The position numbers and the translations under genes are program-made. From Sepiola atlantica (Eukaryota > Mollusca > Cephalopoda > Sepiida > Sepiolidae), in NCBI GenBank assembly GCA_963556195.1, contig OY744553.1, positions 3,212,486 through 3,276,485 on the forward strand: a stretch of 64,000 nucleotides of DNA, in the 5' to 3' direction. Every line of letters begins with the position of its first letter. Within the stretch, counting starts at the first letter, position 1. Under the pieces are notes generated by a model. It was not told the origin of the DNA and did no database searches. It saw nothing but the letters and a program-made list of their open reading frames with translations. Below are positions 1-11,970 of this stretch, piece by piece.

Positions 1-380
1 TTCAACTTCCAAGTATTCGTGCCGTTGATGTATGGATTTGATGCTCTTTTATAACAGTAACTACAATGCACCATCTCAGTCTAATCAGATAAATGTTCTT
101 GGTCTTTATAAACTAAAATTAGCTAAGAAAGAGATGAGTTACGTGTTTAGTTAATCATAAATTAGAACTAACAAAACGGTAACTCAAATATAACTCAATC
201 CCAGAACTAAGGTATTCTTTTACACATAAGTCGCCGCTTATCAGGGTCAAAGGTCACTTGAACATAGTATGGATAGTTTAATGATGATGATGATTATGAG
301 AGGATTGAAAATAATGAGGGGAATTTATAATATTTGTTGATATATGACGATATTGTATGATGCATATATGGACCATAGAT
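1..380. other. No recognisable feature
   Basis: AT-rich unique-looking sequence with a short run of GATGAT triplets near 280-297. I see no gene, RNA or named repeat here. Confidence 0.5.
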
Positions 381-890
381 TTAAAGATGACTATATTGTA
401 GGCCGCAGGAAAGCAATCTGGAAGTTTTAGAAAGAATCTTTGACTCATCTTCTTGGCCCATCTCCAAATTCATCCTCGAGCACTCGACACGTTCTTGCTT
501 CTGGAAAGGTGTGAGCAACCTGGAAATCCATCTGCCAGACACTTTATGCATATGCACATGGTCATGAATGATAGCTTCCACAGACCATGCACTAATCTTG
601 ACCTTTTGGGCTATTTGACGAATAGTAATGCATCGATCTTCAAAAATGCCAGCCTATATTTGGCGGAGAGATGCCTCATAAAGAGCAGAAGAGAGACAAC
701 CAAGTCTGGAAGCTGTTTCCACAGACTTCCGGCCATGTTTGAATTCACGATGCACGCGTTTTACATGGTCATATGATGGGGCATCATCACGATAAGTTGC
801 TTTCATTTCATCAAAAGTCTCCTTTGGTGTGCGTCCTTTCAAAAAAAAAAAAACGGATCACAGCGCGACACTCAACTGATTCCATTTCAC
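381..890 (-). pseudogene. Mariner-like transposase relic (N-terminal part)
   Basis: Read on the minus strand, 842-654 gives a helix-turn-helix region with KGRTPKETFDEMKATYRDDA and FKHGRKSVETASR, which resembles the paired-type N-terminal domain of mariner transposases (HTH_48-like). After a frame change it continues through GIFEDRCITIRQIAQKVKIS into EAIIHDHVHMHKVSGRWISR and LLTPFQKQERVE, the linker preceding the catalytic core in this family. The DDE/D core, with its first aspartate, is not recognisable downstream, so the copy ends near 381. At least one frameshift (about 660) and an A-run at 840-853 break the frame. It is a dead fragment of a DNA transposon. I could not identify terminal inverted repeats. 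The family call is fairly sure; the exact ends are not. Confidence 0.75.
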
Positions 891-1116
891 AATTGACTCA
901 GTTCAAACACCTATAAATCAGAAACCACAATAATTTCAGAGGTGTTTCTTGCAACATAACCCATACAGATACAAATCATTAGACATGCGACATCTAATCT
1001 AGATCACACTACTGGAAGTGGGCCAGGGGCATTACTTATTGAAAGCCCTTCCTAATTTTATCAACTAATTTTTGCGTGCATAAAATTAATTTATAAATTA
1101 ATAAATTAAAATAAAT

Positions 1117-1145
1117 CTCTCTCTTTCTCCCCCGCTCTCTCTCTC

Positions 1146-1232
<87 letters not shown>
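1117..1232. repeat. (CT)n followed by (TA)n microsatellite
   Basis: CT dinucleotides with GTCT interruptions run directly into pure TA dinucleotides ending near 1232. Confidence 0.95.
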
Positions 1233-1325
1233 GGGTTGGGTGGTGGATGTGTTGACTATGACGGAAACTATGTATTAACAGGAATAAAGTTTATAAGCAA
1301 AGACCAAACTATACAGAAAGAAAAC

Positions 1326-1402
1326 ATCACCAAAGTTAAGCGATAACTAAGCTGGTCACTACCAGATGGGTGACGATTTGTGAATTCGAGGCACTGTATG
1401 TT
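1326..1402 (+). pseudogene. 5S rRNA-derived fragment
   Basis: The stretch resembles the 3' half of metazoan 5S rRNA: AAAGTTAAGCG, then GCTGGTCACTACCAGATGGG (compare the usual GGTCAGTACTTGGATGGGTGACC), then GGCACTGTATG (compare GGTGCTGTAGG). It is diverged and lacks a clear 5' half, so it is a pseudogene or the head of a 5S-derived SINE. Two related minus-strand copies lie at about 17.2 kb and 60.2 kb. Confidence 0.6.
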
Positions 1403-1560
1403 AAAAGGCAAATAAGTTGTGCATCTTGCTATGAGTAAAACACTGTCGTCGTCGACCTGCTGGGCCTAGATAATGCCTAGTGCCTGAATTACAGAAACCA
1501 ATAATAAAAAAATATATGGAAGGATACCAGGGAGAGTTTCTCTATCCAAGATTGATCAAA

Positions 1561-4500
1561 ACCATTGACGACGACGCTAACGATGACAATGAAGATGACG
1601 ATGATGATGACGATGATGATGACAATAATGACAATAAAGACGACGGCGCTAACGATTAAGACAACGACGCTAACGATGAAGACGACGACGTAAACGATAG
1701 AGACGACGACGCGAACGATGAAGACGACGCTGCTAACGCTGAAGAGGACGATGCTAACGATTAAGACGACGACGCTAACGATGAAGACGACGACACTAAC
1801 GATGAAGACGACGACGCTATCGATGGAGACGACGATGCTAACGCTTAAGAGGACAATGCTAACGATGAAGACGACGACGCTAACGATGAAGACGACGATG
1901 CTAACGATGAAGAGGACAATGCTAACGATGAAGACGACGACGCTAACGATGAAGACGACGATGCTAACGCTGAAGAGGACAATGCTAACGATGAAGACGA
2001 CGACGCTAACGATGAAGACGACGATGCTAACGATGAAGACAACGACGCTAACGATGAAGACGACGATGCTAACGCTGAAGAGGACAATGCTAACGATGAA
2101 GACAACGACGCTAACGATGAAGACGACGACGTAAACGATAGAGACGACGACGCGAACGATGAAGACGACGCTGCTAACGCTGAAGAGGACGATGCTAACG
2201 ATTAAGACGACGACACTAACGATGAAGACGACGACACTAACGCTGAAGAGGACGATGCTAACGATGAAAACGACGACGCTAATGACGAAGACGACGACGC
2301 TAATGAGGAAGACGACGATGCTAACGATGAAGACGACGACGCTTACAATGAAGATGACGACGCTAACGATGAAGACGACGACACAAACGCTGAAGACGAC
2401 GACGCTTACGATTAAGACGACGATGTTAACAATTAAGACGACTATGCTAACGATGAAGACGACGACGTTAACGATGAAGACGACGACGCTAACGATTAAG
2501 ACAACGATGCTAACAGTGAAGACGACTATGCTGACGATGAAGACGATGACGCTTACGATGAAGACGACGACGCTAACGATTAAGACAACGATGCTAACAA
2601 TGAAGGCGACTATGCTAACGATGAAGACGATGACGCTTACGATGAAGACGATGACGCTAACGATTAAGACGACGATGCGAACAATGAAGTCGACGATGCA
2701 AACGATGAAGACGACGATATTAACGATAAACACGACGATGCTAACGATGAAGACGACGATATTAACGATAAAGAAGACGATGCTAACGATGAAGACGACA
2801 ATGCTAACAAAAGGGACAACGATGCCAACAATGATAGCGACGACGCTAACGATGAAGACGACGCTAACGATGAAGTCGACGATATTAACGACAAAGACGA
2901 CGATGCTAACGATGAAGACGACGACGCTATCGATGGAGACGACAACGCTCACGATGAAGACGACGACCCTATCGATGGAGACGACAACGCTAACGATTAA
3001 GACGACGACGCTAACGATGAAGACGACGGCGCTAACGATGAAGACGCCGACGCTAACAGTGAGGACGACAACGCTAACGATAAAGACGACGACGCTAACG
3101 ATTAAGACGACGACGCTAACGATGAAGACGACGACACTAACGCTGAAGAGGACGATGCTAACGATGAAAACGACGACGCTAATGACGAAGACGACGACGC
3201 TAATGAGGAAGACGACGATGCTAACGATGAAGACGACGACGCTTACAATGAAGATGACGACGCTAACGATGAAGACGACGACACAAACGCTGAAGACGAC
3301 GACGCTTACGATTAAGACGACGATGTTAACAATTAAGACGACTATGCTAACGATGAAGACGACGACGTTAACGATGAAGACGACGACGCTAACGATTAAG
3401 ACAACGATGCTAACAGTGAAGACGACTATGCTGACGATGAAGACGATGACGCTTACGATGAAGACGACGACGCTAACGATTAAGACAACGATGCTAACAA
3501 TGAAGGCGACTATGCTAACGATGAAGACGATGACGCTTACGATGAAGACGATGACGCTAACGATTAAGACGACGATGCGAACAATGAAGTCGACGATGCA
3601 AACGATGAAGACGACGATATTAACGATAAACACGACGATGCTAACGATGAAGACGACGATATTAACGATAAAGAAGACGATGCTAACGATGAAGACGACA
3701 ATGCTAACAAAAGGGACAACGATGCCAACAATGATAGCGACGACGCTAACGATGAAGACGACGCTAACGATGAAGTCGACGATATTAACGACAAAGACGA
3801 CGATGCTAACGATGAAGACGACGACGCTATCGATGGAGACGACAACGCTCACGATGAAGACGACGACCCTATCGATGGAGACGACAACGCTAACGATTAA
3901 GACGACGACGCTAACGATGAAGACGACGGCGCTAACGATGAAGACGCCGACGCTAACAGTGAGGACGACAACGCTAACGATAAAGACGACGACGCTAACG
4001 ATGAAGACGACGGCACTAACGATGAAGACGACGACGCTATCGATGGAGACGACGATGCTAACGTTCAAGAGGACGATGCTAACGATGAAGATGACGACGC
4101 TAACGATGAAGACGACGATGCTAATGATGAAGACGACGATGCTAACGATGAAGACGACAACGCTAATGACGAAGACGACGATGCTAACGCTAGAGAGAGG
4201 ACGATGCTAACGCTGAAGAGGACGATGCTAACAATGAAGACGACAATGCTAACGATGAAGACAGCGATGCTAACAATAAAGACGACGATGCTAACGATGA
4301 AGACGACGCGGCTAACAATAGAGACGACGATGTTAACGATGAAGGCGACGATGCTAACAATAGAGACGACGATGCTAACGATAAAGGCGACGACGCTAAC
4401 GATTAAGACAACGATGCTATTGATGTAGACAACGACGCTAACGATGACGCTTACGATGAAGACGACGATGCTTACAATGAAGATGACGACGCTAACGATG

Positions 4501-5772
4501 AAGACGACTACGCTAACGATGAAGACACAGACGCTAACTATGAAGACGACGACGTTAACGATAGAAACGACAACGCAAACGATGAAGACGACGCTGCGTA
4601 CGCTGAAGAGGACGATGCTAACGATTAAGACGACGACGCTAATGATGAAGACGACAACGCTAACGATGAAGACGACGACGCTATCGATATGGATGACGAT
4701 GCTAACGCTGAAGAGGACGATGCTAACGATGAAGACAACGACGCTAACGATGAAGACGACGACGCTAACGATGAAGACGACGATGCTAACGATGAAGACG
4801 ACGACGCTAACGATGAAGACGCCGACGCTAATGACGAAAACGACGACGCTTACGATTAAGACGACGATGTTAACAATTAAGACGACTATGCTAACGATGA
4901 AGACGACGACGTTTACGATGAAGACGACGACGCTAACGATTAAGACAACGATGCTAACAATGAAGACGACGATGCTTACGATTAAGACGACAGTGTTAAC
5001 AATTAAGACGACTATGCTAACGATAGAGGCGACGACGCTAACGATGAAGACGACGATATTAACGATAAAGACGACGATGCTAACGATGAAGACGACGATG
5101 CTAACAATAGAGACGACGATGCTAACGATGAAGACAACGATGCTAACAATAGAGACGACAATGCTAACAATGAAGGCGACGATGCTAACAATAGAGACGA
5201 CAATGCTAACGATGAAGGCGACGATGCTAACAATAGAGACGACGATGCTAACGATGAAGGCGACGATGCTAACAATAGAGACGACGATGCTAACGATGAA
5301 GGCGACGATAGTAACGATGAAGACGACGACGCTAACGATGAAGACGACGATATTAACGATAAAGACGACGATGCTAACGATGAAGACGACGATGCTAACA
5401 ATAGAGACGACGATGCTAACGATGAAGACAACGATGCTAACAATAGAGACGACAATGCTAACAATGAAGGCGACGATGCTAACAATAGAGACGACAATGC
5501 TAACGATGAAGGCGACGATGCTAACAATAGAGACGACGATGCTAACGATGAAGGCGACGATACTAACAATAGAGACGACGATGCTAACGATGAAGACGAC
5601 GACGCTAACGATGAGAACGACGATGCTAACAATGAAGCCGACGACGCTAACGATGAAGACGACGATGCTAACGATGAAGACGACGATGCTAACGATGAAG
5701 ACGACGACGCTAACGATGACGCTGACGACGATGACGATGATGATGATGACAATGACGATGACGATAATTACA
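1561..5772. repeat. 21-bp minisatellite, GATGAAGACGACGAYGCTAAC type
   Basis: A 4.2-kb tandem array of a 21-bp unit of the form GATGAAGACGACGATGCTAA plus C, with many point variants (GATTAAGAC, AATAGAGAC, GCTGAAGAGG). Because 21 is divisible by three, several frames stay open on both strands. This produces an 859-codon minus-strand frame of VVVFIVS repeats and plus-strand frames of MKTTMLT repeats. The one frame that would encode an acidic DEDDDAN repeat is interrupted by GAT-TAA stops throughout. I see no splice-flanked exon or conserved non-repetitive domain. I call it non-coding satellite. Confidence 0.9.
2200..4003. repeat. 900-bp tandem duplication inside the minisatellite
   Basis: Bases from about 2200 to 3100 recur almost unchanged at 3100 to 4003. 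Matching irregular landmarks (for example AACAAAAGGGACAACGATGC at 2806 and 3706) are exactly 900 bp apart. A smaller repeat at 1680 and 2121 is offset by 441 bp (21 x 21). Another at about 5041 and 5341 is offset by 300 bp. The near identity of the two 900-bp blocks implies recent duplication, or an assembly duplication. Confidence 0.9.
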
Positions 5773-5781
5773 AAAAGTTAA

Positions 5782-6540
5782 ATGGACACTCTATATTACA
5801 TTTTCATTCTCAATTTGGTGGACTGCTGTAGTATCTATTGTGTTGTTATCCGACTATCCTCCCAGGAATTACACTCTCCTTTGAGTGAATATTCTAGTTT
5901 CTGTCTCGTTGTCAGGATATCATCTTCTCAGACATTGCCTCATTTGCAGGTAGTATAGTATATTATTCGTCATAGTATAATTCTTTCAAGCATTACCTCC
6001 TTCTTTTTTGGGGGTGGGGGATGTGGGAGCTTAGTATCTGTTCTATAGTAATGTTATTATTTTCCCAGATAATTTTTTTCATTTGGGGGGGGGGGAGGGA
6101 AATAATAATATACTAATCGAGAGACGGGATATTCCCCCACTAGATAGGTGTTAATAGTCATATTTAATATTATCAAGACAAGCCTATGTGAAACGTTTCA
6201 ATCCATCGATAATCCTTGCCGTTCCAGAAAGTCCAAATTTCAGCTCCCTCTGCTTGACAGTCTAAAATAAATTGTAATTAAAAAAATATATAGCAGATGT
6301 TGCCAAGGCTGCTGCAAAAAATAGGTCCCCTTCTATTTCAACAAAGCCACCAATCAACCTATGCATGGACTCTTGTTGCTACAGGTAAGCTGCTGCACTA
6401 ACCACTAGAAATTCTAACTGTCTGTAAAAGTCTATCCCCTGTCGCATCACCGCAGTGTTGCCTCCCTGTGCTTGTTTAATAATTACTCCACAGAATATGA
6501 TCCAGTAAACTTTCTACAACTGATGTATCGAGTTAACAAA
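5782..6540. other. No recognisable feature
   Basis: Non-repetitive AT-rich sequence with G-runs at about 6009-6023 and 6084-6098. No gene or named repeat recognised. Confidence 0.4.
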
Positions 6541-6559
6541 ACACTACGTCAAGGTCAAA

Positions 6560-6690
6560 AACTAACCAAAAATAAATATTAGATTCCGACCCAGAAAACA
6601 GCAATTATTACCCCGTTGTAAGAAACATCGCTCATGGAATGTGAGGACTAAATTACAAAATAAGGGAAGCGAGAGTTATGAGACTGTCGA
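6560..6690 (+). repeat. Dispersed repeat shared with about 59.68-59.79 kb
   Basis: The segment containing AGATTCCGAC, ACATCGCTCATGGAATGTG and AAGGGAAGCGAGAGTTA recurs near 59680-59790 with the same order and similar spacing. Family unknown. Confidence 0.6.
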
Positions 6691-6777
6691 AAGTAAATCT
6701 AAGTTAGTCATTTCCTACTCTCTTAAACAAAATGACACTCCACCCACGCGACTAACAGCAAAATCCAACCCTTATAT

Positions 6778-7517
6778 CATTAAATTCCCTAGTTGCCGGT
6801 GGAATTTCTACTCTGATTGCTTCTTACCTAAGACAACATGTCTTCGGAATTTTCCTCCTTCTCCCTGTTCCCTCGACAATACGAATCATATTACGACTAT
6901 TTAAAAATGTTCTTATAAGAGATAAACAATAACTTTTGTCAAAGCCTAGTAGATATATACAGGGTGGGCAAAAATAAGGGTCCTATTTTTAAAAATTCAT
7001 AACTTTTTTATTTATTAATTTTTTTAATTTTTTTTTAGAATAAGTAAAGGACCCCTTCCGAAGCAAGCATGAGCCGTATTAGCCCTAAGGAACGTACCCT
7101 CATTTAGAAAACATTATTTTTGCTTAAAAAACTCAAAACAGTGTAAAAAACAATACTTTAGTTTTTGTAAGTTTTAAGAAGTGTTTTTCGGCTAAAATTT
7201 GTTTTGTTTATTTCAAAAAATCTCGGAAGGGTCAGTCTACACACACATAAAGTATGGTGAGTTTAACTTTTATTTTGTGGAAGTTATTCAAATTCAAGTT
7301 ATTCAAATTTAAAGATAGAACCCTTATTTTGGCCCACCCTGTATCATTAAATTCCCTAGTTGCCGGTGAAATTTCTACTCTGATCGCTTCTTACCTAAGA
7401 CAACATGTCTTCGGAATTTTCCTCCTTCTCCCTGTTCCCTCGACAATACGAATCATATTACGACTATTTAAAAATGTTCTTATAAGAGATGAACAATAAC
7501 TTTCGTCACAGCCTAGT

Positions 7518-7527
<10 letters not shown>
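6778..7527. repeat. Direct duplication of about 180 bp flanking a MITE
   Basis: Bases 6778-6959 (from ATTAAATTCCCTAGTTGCCG to CCTAGTAGATATATA) recur almost identically at 7344-7525. The two copies are separated only by the element at 6960-7341. The second copy runs into a (TA)n tract. The arrangement fits a tandem repeat unit into which the MITE inserted, or a duplication accompanying insertion. Confidence 0.8.
6960..7341. mobile_element. Tc1/mariner-type MITE, 382 bp
   Basis: The ends are inverted repeats: CAGGGTGGGCAAAAATAAGG on the left, and on the right CCTTATTTTGGCCCACCCTG, which reads as its near complement. TA dinucleotides lie on both sides (6958-6959 and 7342-7343), as expected of a TA target-site duplication. 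No transposase is encoded. The interior has no obvious homology to other sequence in the window. Confidence 0.8.

Positions 7528-7602
<75 letters not shown>
7520..7602. repeat. (TA)n microsatellite
   Basis: About 80 bp of uninterrupted TA dinucleotides. Confidence 0.98.
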
Positions 7603-7606
<4 letters not shown>

Positions 7607-8281
7607 GGTGTAAGCTTTTGTTGGAGTGGGGAAATGTGTATTTATTCCCCAGTTTCCATAGCGCAGACAAACTTAATTACTCTTGTAATTTTATCCACAT
7701 TTCAATTATAACCGTTTGACATATCTCCCAGGCCACGCAAACCAATAAACCGGTTCTTTGAGGGTCAGTTGAGGGCGAGGAATCACAGGACAAAAAACGT
7801 CAGCAGAATATTTACAATATGTTGGGAAATCATCCATGAGGAATATCTTTGAAGTTTCTAGCGTTTTACCAAAATAACTTAGACAACATCGTTCAGTGCT
7901 GCCAGACATGAAACGATTCTTGGAGTTAAAACATTCTTTACTGTTTTCGAAAAAAATCTATACTCATATTGGAAACGTATATCTGTCTATCTGGTAATGA
8001 CTTTTAAACTATACGACATCTGAAAGTAGCTTTGTTCGTCCAAAACAGTGGTTCTAAACAGGAGTGGCTTCCCCTTTCCCGTGATCGGATTACAGGGGTT
8101 CAAAGGGGTAGATAAGCACCACGGATTAACAGAAAAACAAACTGAATATAGGTCCACAAAAAATACAGTGTGCATCGCCTATCGCTGCTTAAAAGTGATG
8201 TGTTTTCTCTGCTAGCGTTTGTATTAAATGCTAGTTTGTTAGCATTAGTTATTATTGTTAGTATTATTTACCTCCTCTTCA
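7603..8281. other. No recognisable feature
   Basis: Unique-looking sequence with short open frames only. I recognise no protein domain or repeat in it. Confidence 0.4.
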
Positions 8282-8588
8282 GCAGGTTAGGCACAAGGCC
8301 AGTTTTATCTTACTCCTACAAGGTAAGATGTGACCCAAGGTCGGGTCGGAAAGTGGGATTTCAAAAGCCAGCGCCCGAGAAGGTGAGCACTCTGGCCATT
8401 AAAATTTGCCTGGGCAGCCCCGTCGGCATTCATCGATAGGGGCGCCTCAGCCAGTAAGCAATAAACTTACTCCTCCCTAAAGAAGGGAGGCAAAGCCTGG
8501 GATGGTGGACCTCCTAGAACTACACAGGACAGACCCATAGACCGGCGTTAATCCAGCCCAAAGGCCAAGACAATACCAGTACAGGCAT
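8282..8588 (-). mobile_element. U2-family SINE-like repeat, head missing
   Basis: A minus-strand copy of the family described in full at 27371-27712. It carries the conserved body landmarks GCCTGGGCAGCCCCGTCGGC, GGGCGCCTCAG, CTTACTCCTCCC and the 3' segment TTAGGCACAAGGCC. The U2-like head is replaced by unrelated sequence at its 5' (right) end. Confidence 0.8.
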
Positions 8589-8688
8589 AGGTAACAAGGA
8601 ACTTATATTCATTTACAGATCAATAGCGCCGGTCGAATTACTAGGATGGTGCAAGAGGAAGGGAGGACACTTGGCTCGTGACGTTGAA

Positions 8689-8824
8689 AGAGGGGAGGTG
8701 AAGCCTGGGAGGGTGGACGTACCCATAGACCGGCGTAAATCAAGCCCCGAAGGCCAAGACAATACCAGTCTATGGGGTGTAGTATCTATCGGAACAGATA
8801 CTACACTTTGATCCCGACCAAAAT
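8689..8824 (-). mobile_element. U2-family repeat, 3' truncated
   Basis: Contains the U2-like head (complement of TTGGTCGGGATCAAAGTGTA and GTATCTGTTCCGATAGATAC) and the first body hairpin, but stops at the CCTCCCAGGC box. It sits about 100 bp from the preceding copy in the same orientation. Confidence 0.75.
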
Positions 8825-9040
8825 GGGGTGTAGTATCTGTTGTTAGTATCTATTGTTAGTATTTGAATCAGACATTTTTGAAAGGGGGGAGTCTGATACA
8901 TGATTATTGGTTTCACGGATCTAAGAGCCTCATACTGACGATAATCTTTTACAAACATAAAGTAGTTTTCTTGTAAGTGGTCAGACACAAATATGAAGAA
9001 ATAAATTTGGTGAAAACGCTTCTGTATTGATCAAATAGTA

Positions 9041-9267
9041 CAGGGTGAGCCAAGAGTAGGTGGACAGTAAAAAATATTTTTTTGTCGAAGCGTAAGAGGC
9101 AGACTTCAAACCTGTGTAAATCAAGAAGGAAAACAGTTTGAACACTTGCGTTGATAGATGACATTTAATTTTCATTAATAGAATTGTTTTATTACATGTA
9201 ATTGTACGTATAAGTGATTTCTAAATGAATGTTTTTTTTACTGTCCACTTACTTTTGGCTCACCCTG
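9041..9267. mobile_element. Tc1/mariner-type MITE, 227 bp
   Basis: Inverted termini CAGGGTGAGCCAAGAGTAGG and, at the right, CTTACTTTTGGCTCACCCTG extend for about 30 bp. TA flanks both sides (9039-9040 and 9268-9269). A shorter relative is at 26418-26543. Confidence 0.85.
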
Positions 9268-9361
9268 TATACTTATTTATTGTATAATAACAACTGAAAA
9301 ATAATTACTTTTTACGTAATTAATTGTAGTCGCTGAAAAAACGTTTATCATAACATAAACT

Positions 9362-9660
9362 ATACTATGTGAAACATAAAATTAAAATTTGTAGCAAAGC
9401 CGATGTAACCTCCAACATTGTTCAGGTGTACCTTGACGAACTCGGGAATCTTTCTGTCGAACTCGGGAATCTGGAAGGAATTTCGAACGGAACACTTTAT
9501 TAATTCAACGGAGGTAGAATGCCCTCGTTCCATCTGCCATGACTGGGAAGAAGTCTTCAGTAATTCGCAATTCTTCGCATCGCCCGCACTGAGGATTGAA
9601 CCTTCAACAGTAGATGAAATATATCTAATTCTACAAATGATCAACCCTCATATAAAAAAA
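9362..9660 (-). repeat. Hammerhead repeat family D, degenerate copy
   Basis: On the minus strand this matches the repeats at 23142-23490 and 50415-50700: GTTGAAGGTTCAATCCTCAG (B-box-like), GAATTGCGAATTACTGAAGA, GAACTCGGGA-type palindromic segments and GTCAAGGTACACCTGAA. The ribozyme core is broken here: CTGAACA is followed by a decayed stem II and no GAAA. Confidence 0.7.
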
Positions 9661-9694
9661 TTCCGAAACCTAAAATTAAAATGTGTATTGATTT

Positions 9695-10029
9695 ACTGCT
9701 CTACAGGAGTTAGGCACAAGGCCAGTTTTTATCTTACTCCCACAAGTAAGATGTGACTCAAGGTCGGGTCGGGAAAGTGGGGTTTAAAAATTGCCTGGGC
9801 AGCCCCGTCGGCATTCCCCGGTAGGGGCGCCTCAGGCAGTAAGCAATAAACTTACTCCTCCCCAAAGAGGGGAGGCGAAGCCTGGGAGGGTGGACCTCTT
9901 AGAACTGCACAGGACAGACCCGTAGATCGGCGTAAATCAAGCCCCGAAGGCCAAGACAATACCAATATATGGGGTGCAGTATCCATCGGAACAGATACTA
10001 CACTTTGATCTCGACCAAAAGGCCAAAAA
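9695..10029 (-). mobile_element. U2-headed SINE-like repeat
   Basis: Near full-length minus-strand copy with a small internal deletion after the GGGTCGGGAAAGTGGGGTTT segment. The right end carries the U2-like head (complement of TTTTTGGCCTTTTGGTCGAG then ATCAAAGTGTAGTATCTGTT). The left end carries TTAGGCACAAGGCCAG. A second copy begins about 30 bp to the right in the same orientation. Confidence 0.85.
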
Positions 10030-10059
10030 ATGTGTAGCAAAGCCTAGACATTAAGAGTA

Positions 10060-10428
10060 ATTTACTCCTCTCCAGGAGTTAGGCACAAGGCCAGTTTTTA
10101 TCCTACTCCCACAAGTAAGATGTGACCCAAGCTCGGGTCGGAAAGTGGGGGTTGAAAAGCCAGCGCCCGAGAGGTGAGCACTCTGACCATCAAAAATTGC
10201 CTGGGCAGCCCCGTCGGCATTCCCCGGTAGGAGCGCCTCAAGCAGTAAGCAATTAACTTACTCCTCCCCAAAGAGGAGAGGTAAAGCCTGGGAGGGTGGA
10301 CCTCCTAGAACTGCACAGGACAATCCCATAGACCGGCGTAAATCAAGCCCCGAAGGCCAAGACAATACCAGTCTATAGGGTGCAGTATCCATCGGAACAG
10401 ATACTACACTTTGATCCCGACCAAAATG
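10060..10428 (-). mobile_element. U2-headed SINE-like repeat
   Basis: Near full-length minus-strand copy, from the 3' segment CTCCTCTCCAGGAGTTAGGC to the head ending GATCCCGACC. With the previous copy it forms a head-to-tail pair. Confidence 0.85.
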
Positions 10429-10691
10429 CCGAGCATAAAAAAAAACTTGTCTTACTTATTTAGTATATAACAACCTACCACTCCCAAACCGTCGTACGAA
10501 TTGTCACATCCGACCCTCTCTTCCCCTTTTTAACTTGCAATCTGACAGCAAGAAAATATCAGACCATCGCGATTATTTCATCAATTGTTCAACTAAAAAA
10601 AATGCAAACGGTTTTTAATTACTTTAACCAGTTTGGAATCTAGAGTTCTTTCTTCCATCTTCGTCTTTCAATTAGAATATGGACGTTGCCG

Positions 10692-10903
10692 GTCCACCCT
10701 CCCAGGCTTTGCCTCCCCTCTTTGGGGAGGAGTAAGTTTATTGCTCACTGTCTGAGGCGCCTCTACCGGGGAATGCCGACGGGGTTGCCCAGGCAATTTT
10801 TAAATGGCCAGAGTGCTCACCTCTCGAGCGTTGGCTTATCTAATTCCACTTTCTCGACCTTGTGTCACATCTTACCTTGTGGGAGGTAGATAAATAAAAT
10901 GGA
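10692..10903 (+). mobile_element. U2-family repeat, head missing
   Basis: Plus-strand copy starting at GTCCACCCTCCCAGGCTTTG and ending at CTTGTGGGAGGTAGATAAAT. The U2-like head and first hairpin are absent. Confidence 0.8.
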
Positions 10904-10920
10904 CAACTAAGTTGAATGGA

Positions 10921-10978
10921 CTTTCCGCTTGACAAGATCTTACTTCTAATAACTACAGATCGAAATATCGTCATGACA
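10921..10978 (+). ncRNA. Weak hammerhead-like motif
   Basis: TTGACAA (expected CTGANGA) is followed by GATCT and AGATC, which pair as a possible stem II, then GAAA and TATC. Two core bases differ from consensus (C3 to U, G8 to A) and stem I pairing is poor. If related to hammerheads it is probably inactive. Confidence 0.25.
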
Positions 10979-11019
10979 GTGTAGCGGTTTTTTGACATGT
11001 CTGTATGAATAAAAAAAAT

Positions 11020-11050
<31 letters not shown>

Positions 11051-11054
<4 letters not shown>

Positions 11055-11915
11055 AAATAAAATATAATAACACGAAATTACATAATTATCGATGCAATAA
11101 TTTATTTCAACCTTGTGGTATTGTCAATCATCCAAGGGAGATGATTAATTTACATGATTATATAAAATATTTTCGTTGTGAACGACAAATTCCCACCCCC
11201 CCCTTAGTTTCGTATTTAATAGAAACTTACTACTTAAGTGAAGAATTATGGGTAATTAAGCTTATCTTAGTATTGATTGAAACGATTTATACATAAACAT
11301 CTTCCACAAAAACATCGAAGTATAACAATCTTAATAGTTGCTTGAATGGATGGCTGAGTCTATGAAACTGGCTCTAAACTGTTGAACTTAAAAGAGTTTC
11401 GTATCCAAATGACCTAAATAGACATCTGAAGGCTAATTGATGTAACTTTAGAAAGTAAAACAAATACCCTGAAGTGAATTAGAATTTTAATAAATAAATT
11501 ATAGAACTTATTAACTATTTTAAGAAATATTACTGAATTACAATTTATAAATGTCCGCACAACTTTTAGCATGTACTAGATTTGAACGAAAAATTCAAAA
11601 TGGCGTATTAGTGGGTTCCTCCACGTGTGAGTTTGCTCTTTTACTTTGTTTTTTGTTTGGTTTCACCCAAAAATAAACCACTGTAGTGTATGTTTTTTCA
11701 AGAGAGTTTAATCCAATAAATTGTAACTCATTGTGATTTTTTCTGATGATTTTGTAATGTTGCAGAGACGATATTGACATAAGAACGTTGTTTGGAACAT
11801 GACAAATGAAACGGAACGTAAAAAATATATCTCACAGAAATGTTATGTCTTTGGGGAATGTGAAAAAAAAATTTAAAAAATAAAACCATGGTTATTGGAA
11901 TATAATATAAACTGA

Positions 11916-11919
<4 letters not shown>
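11051..11919. other. No recognisable feature
   Basis: AT-rich sequence between two (TA)n tracts (11024-11050 and 11920-11965). I see no gene, RNA or named repeat. Confidence 0.4.

Positions 11920-11963
<44 letters not shown>

Positions 11964-11970
<7 letters not shown>

Noticed and set aside
1489..4068. 859-codon minus-strand open frame of VVVFIVS repeats
   Set aside because: It follows the 21-bp minisatellite, other frames on both strands are equally open, and no non-repetitive domain flanks it.
4444..5781. Plus-strand frames of MKTTMLT repeats (445 and 683 codons)
   Set aside because: They are produced by the same 21-bp period and have no coding context.
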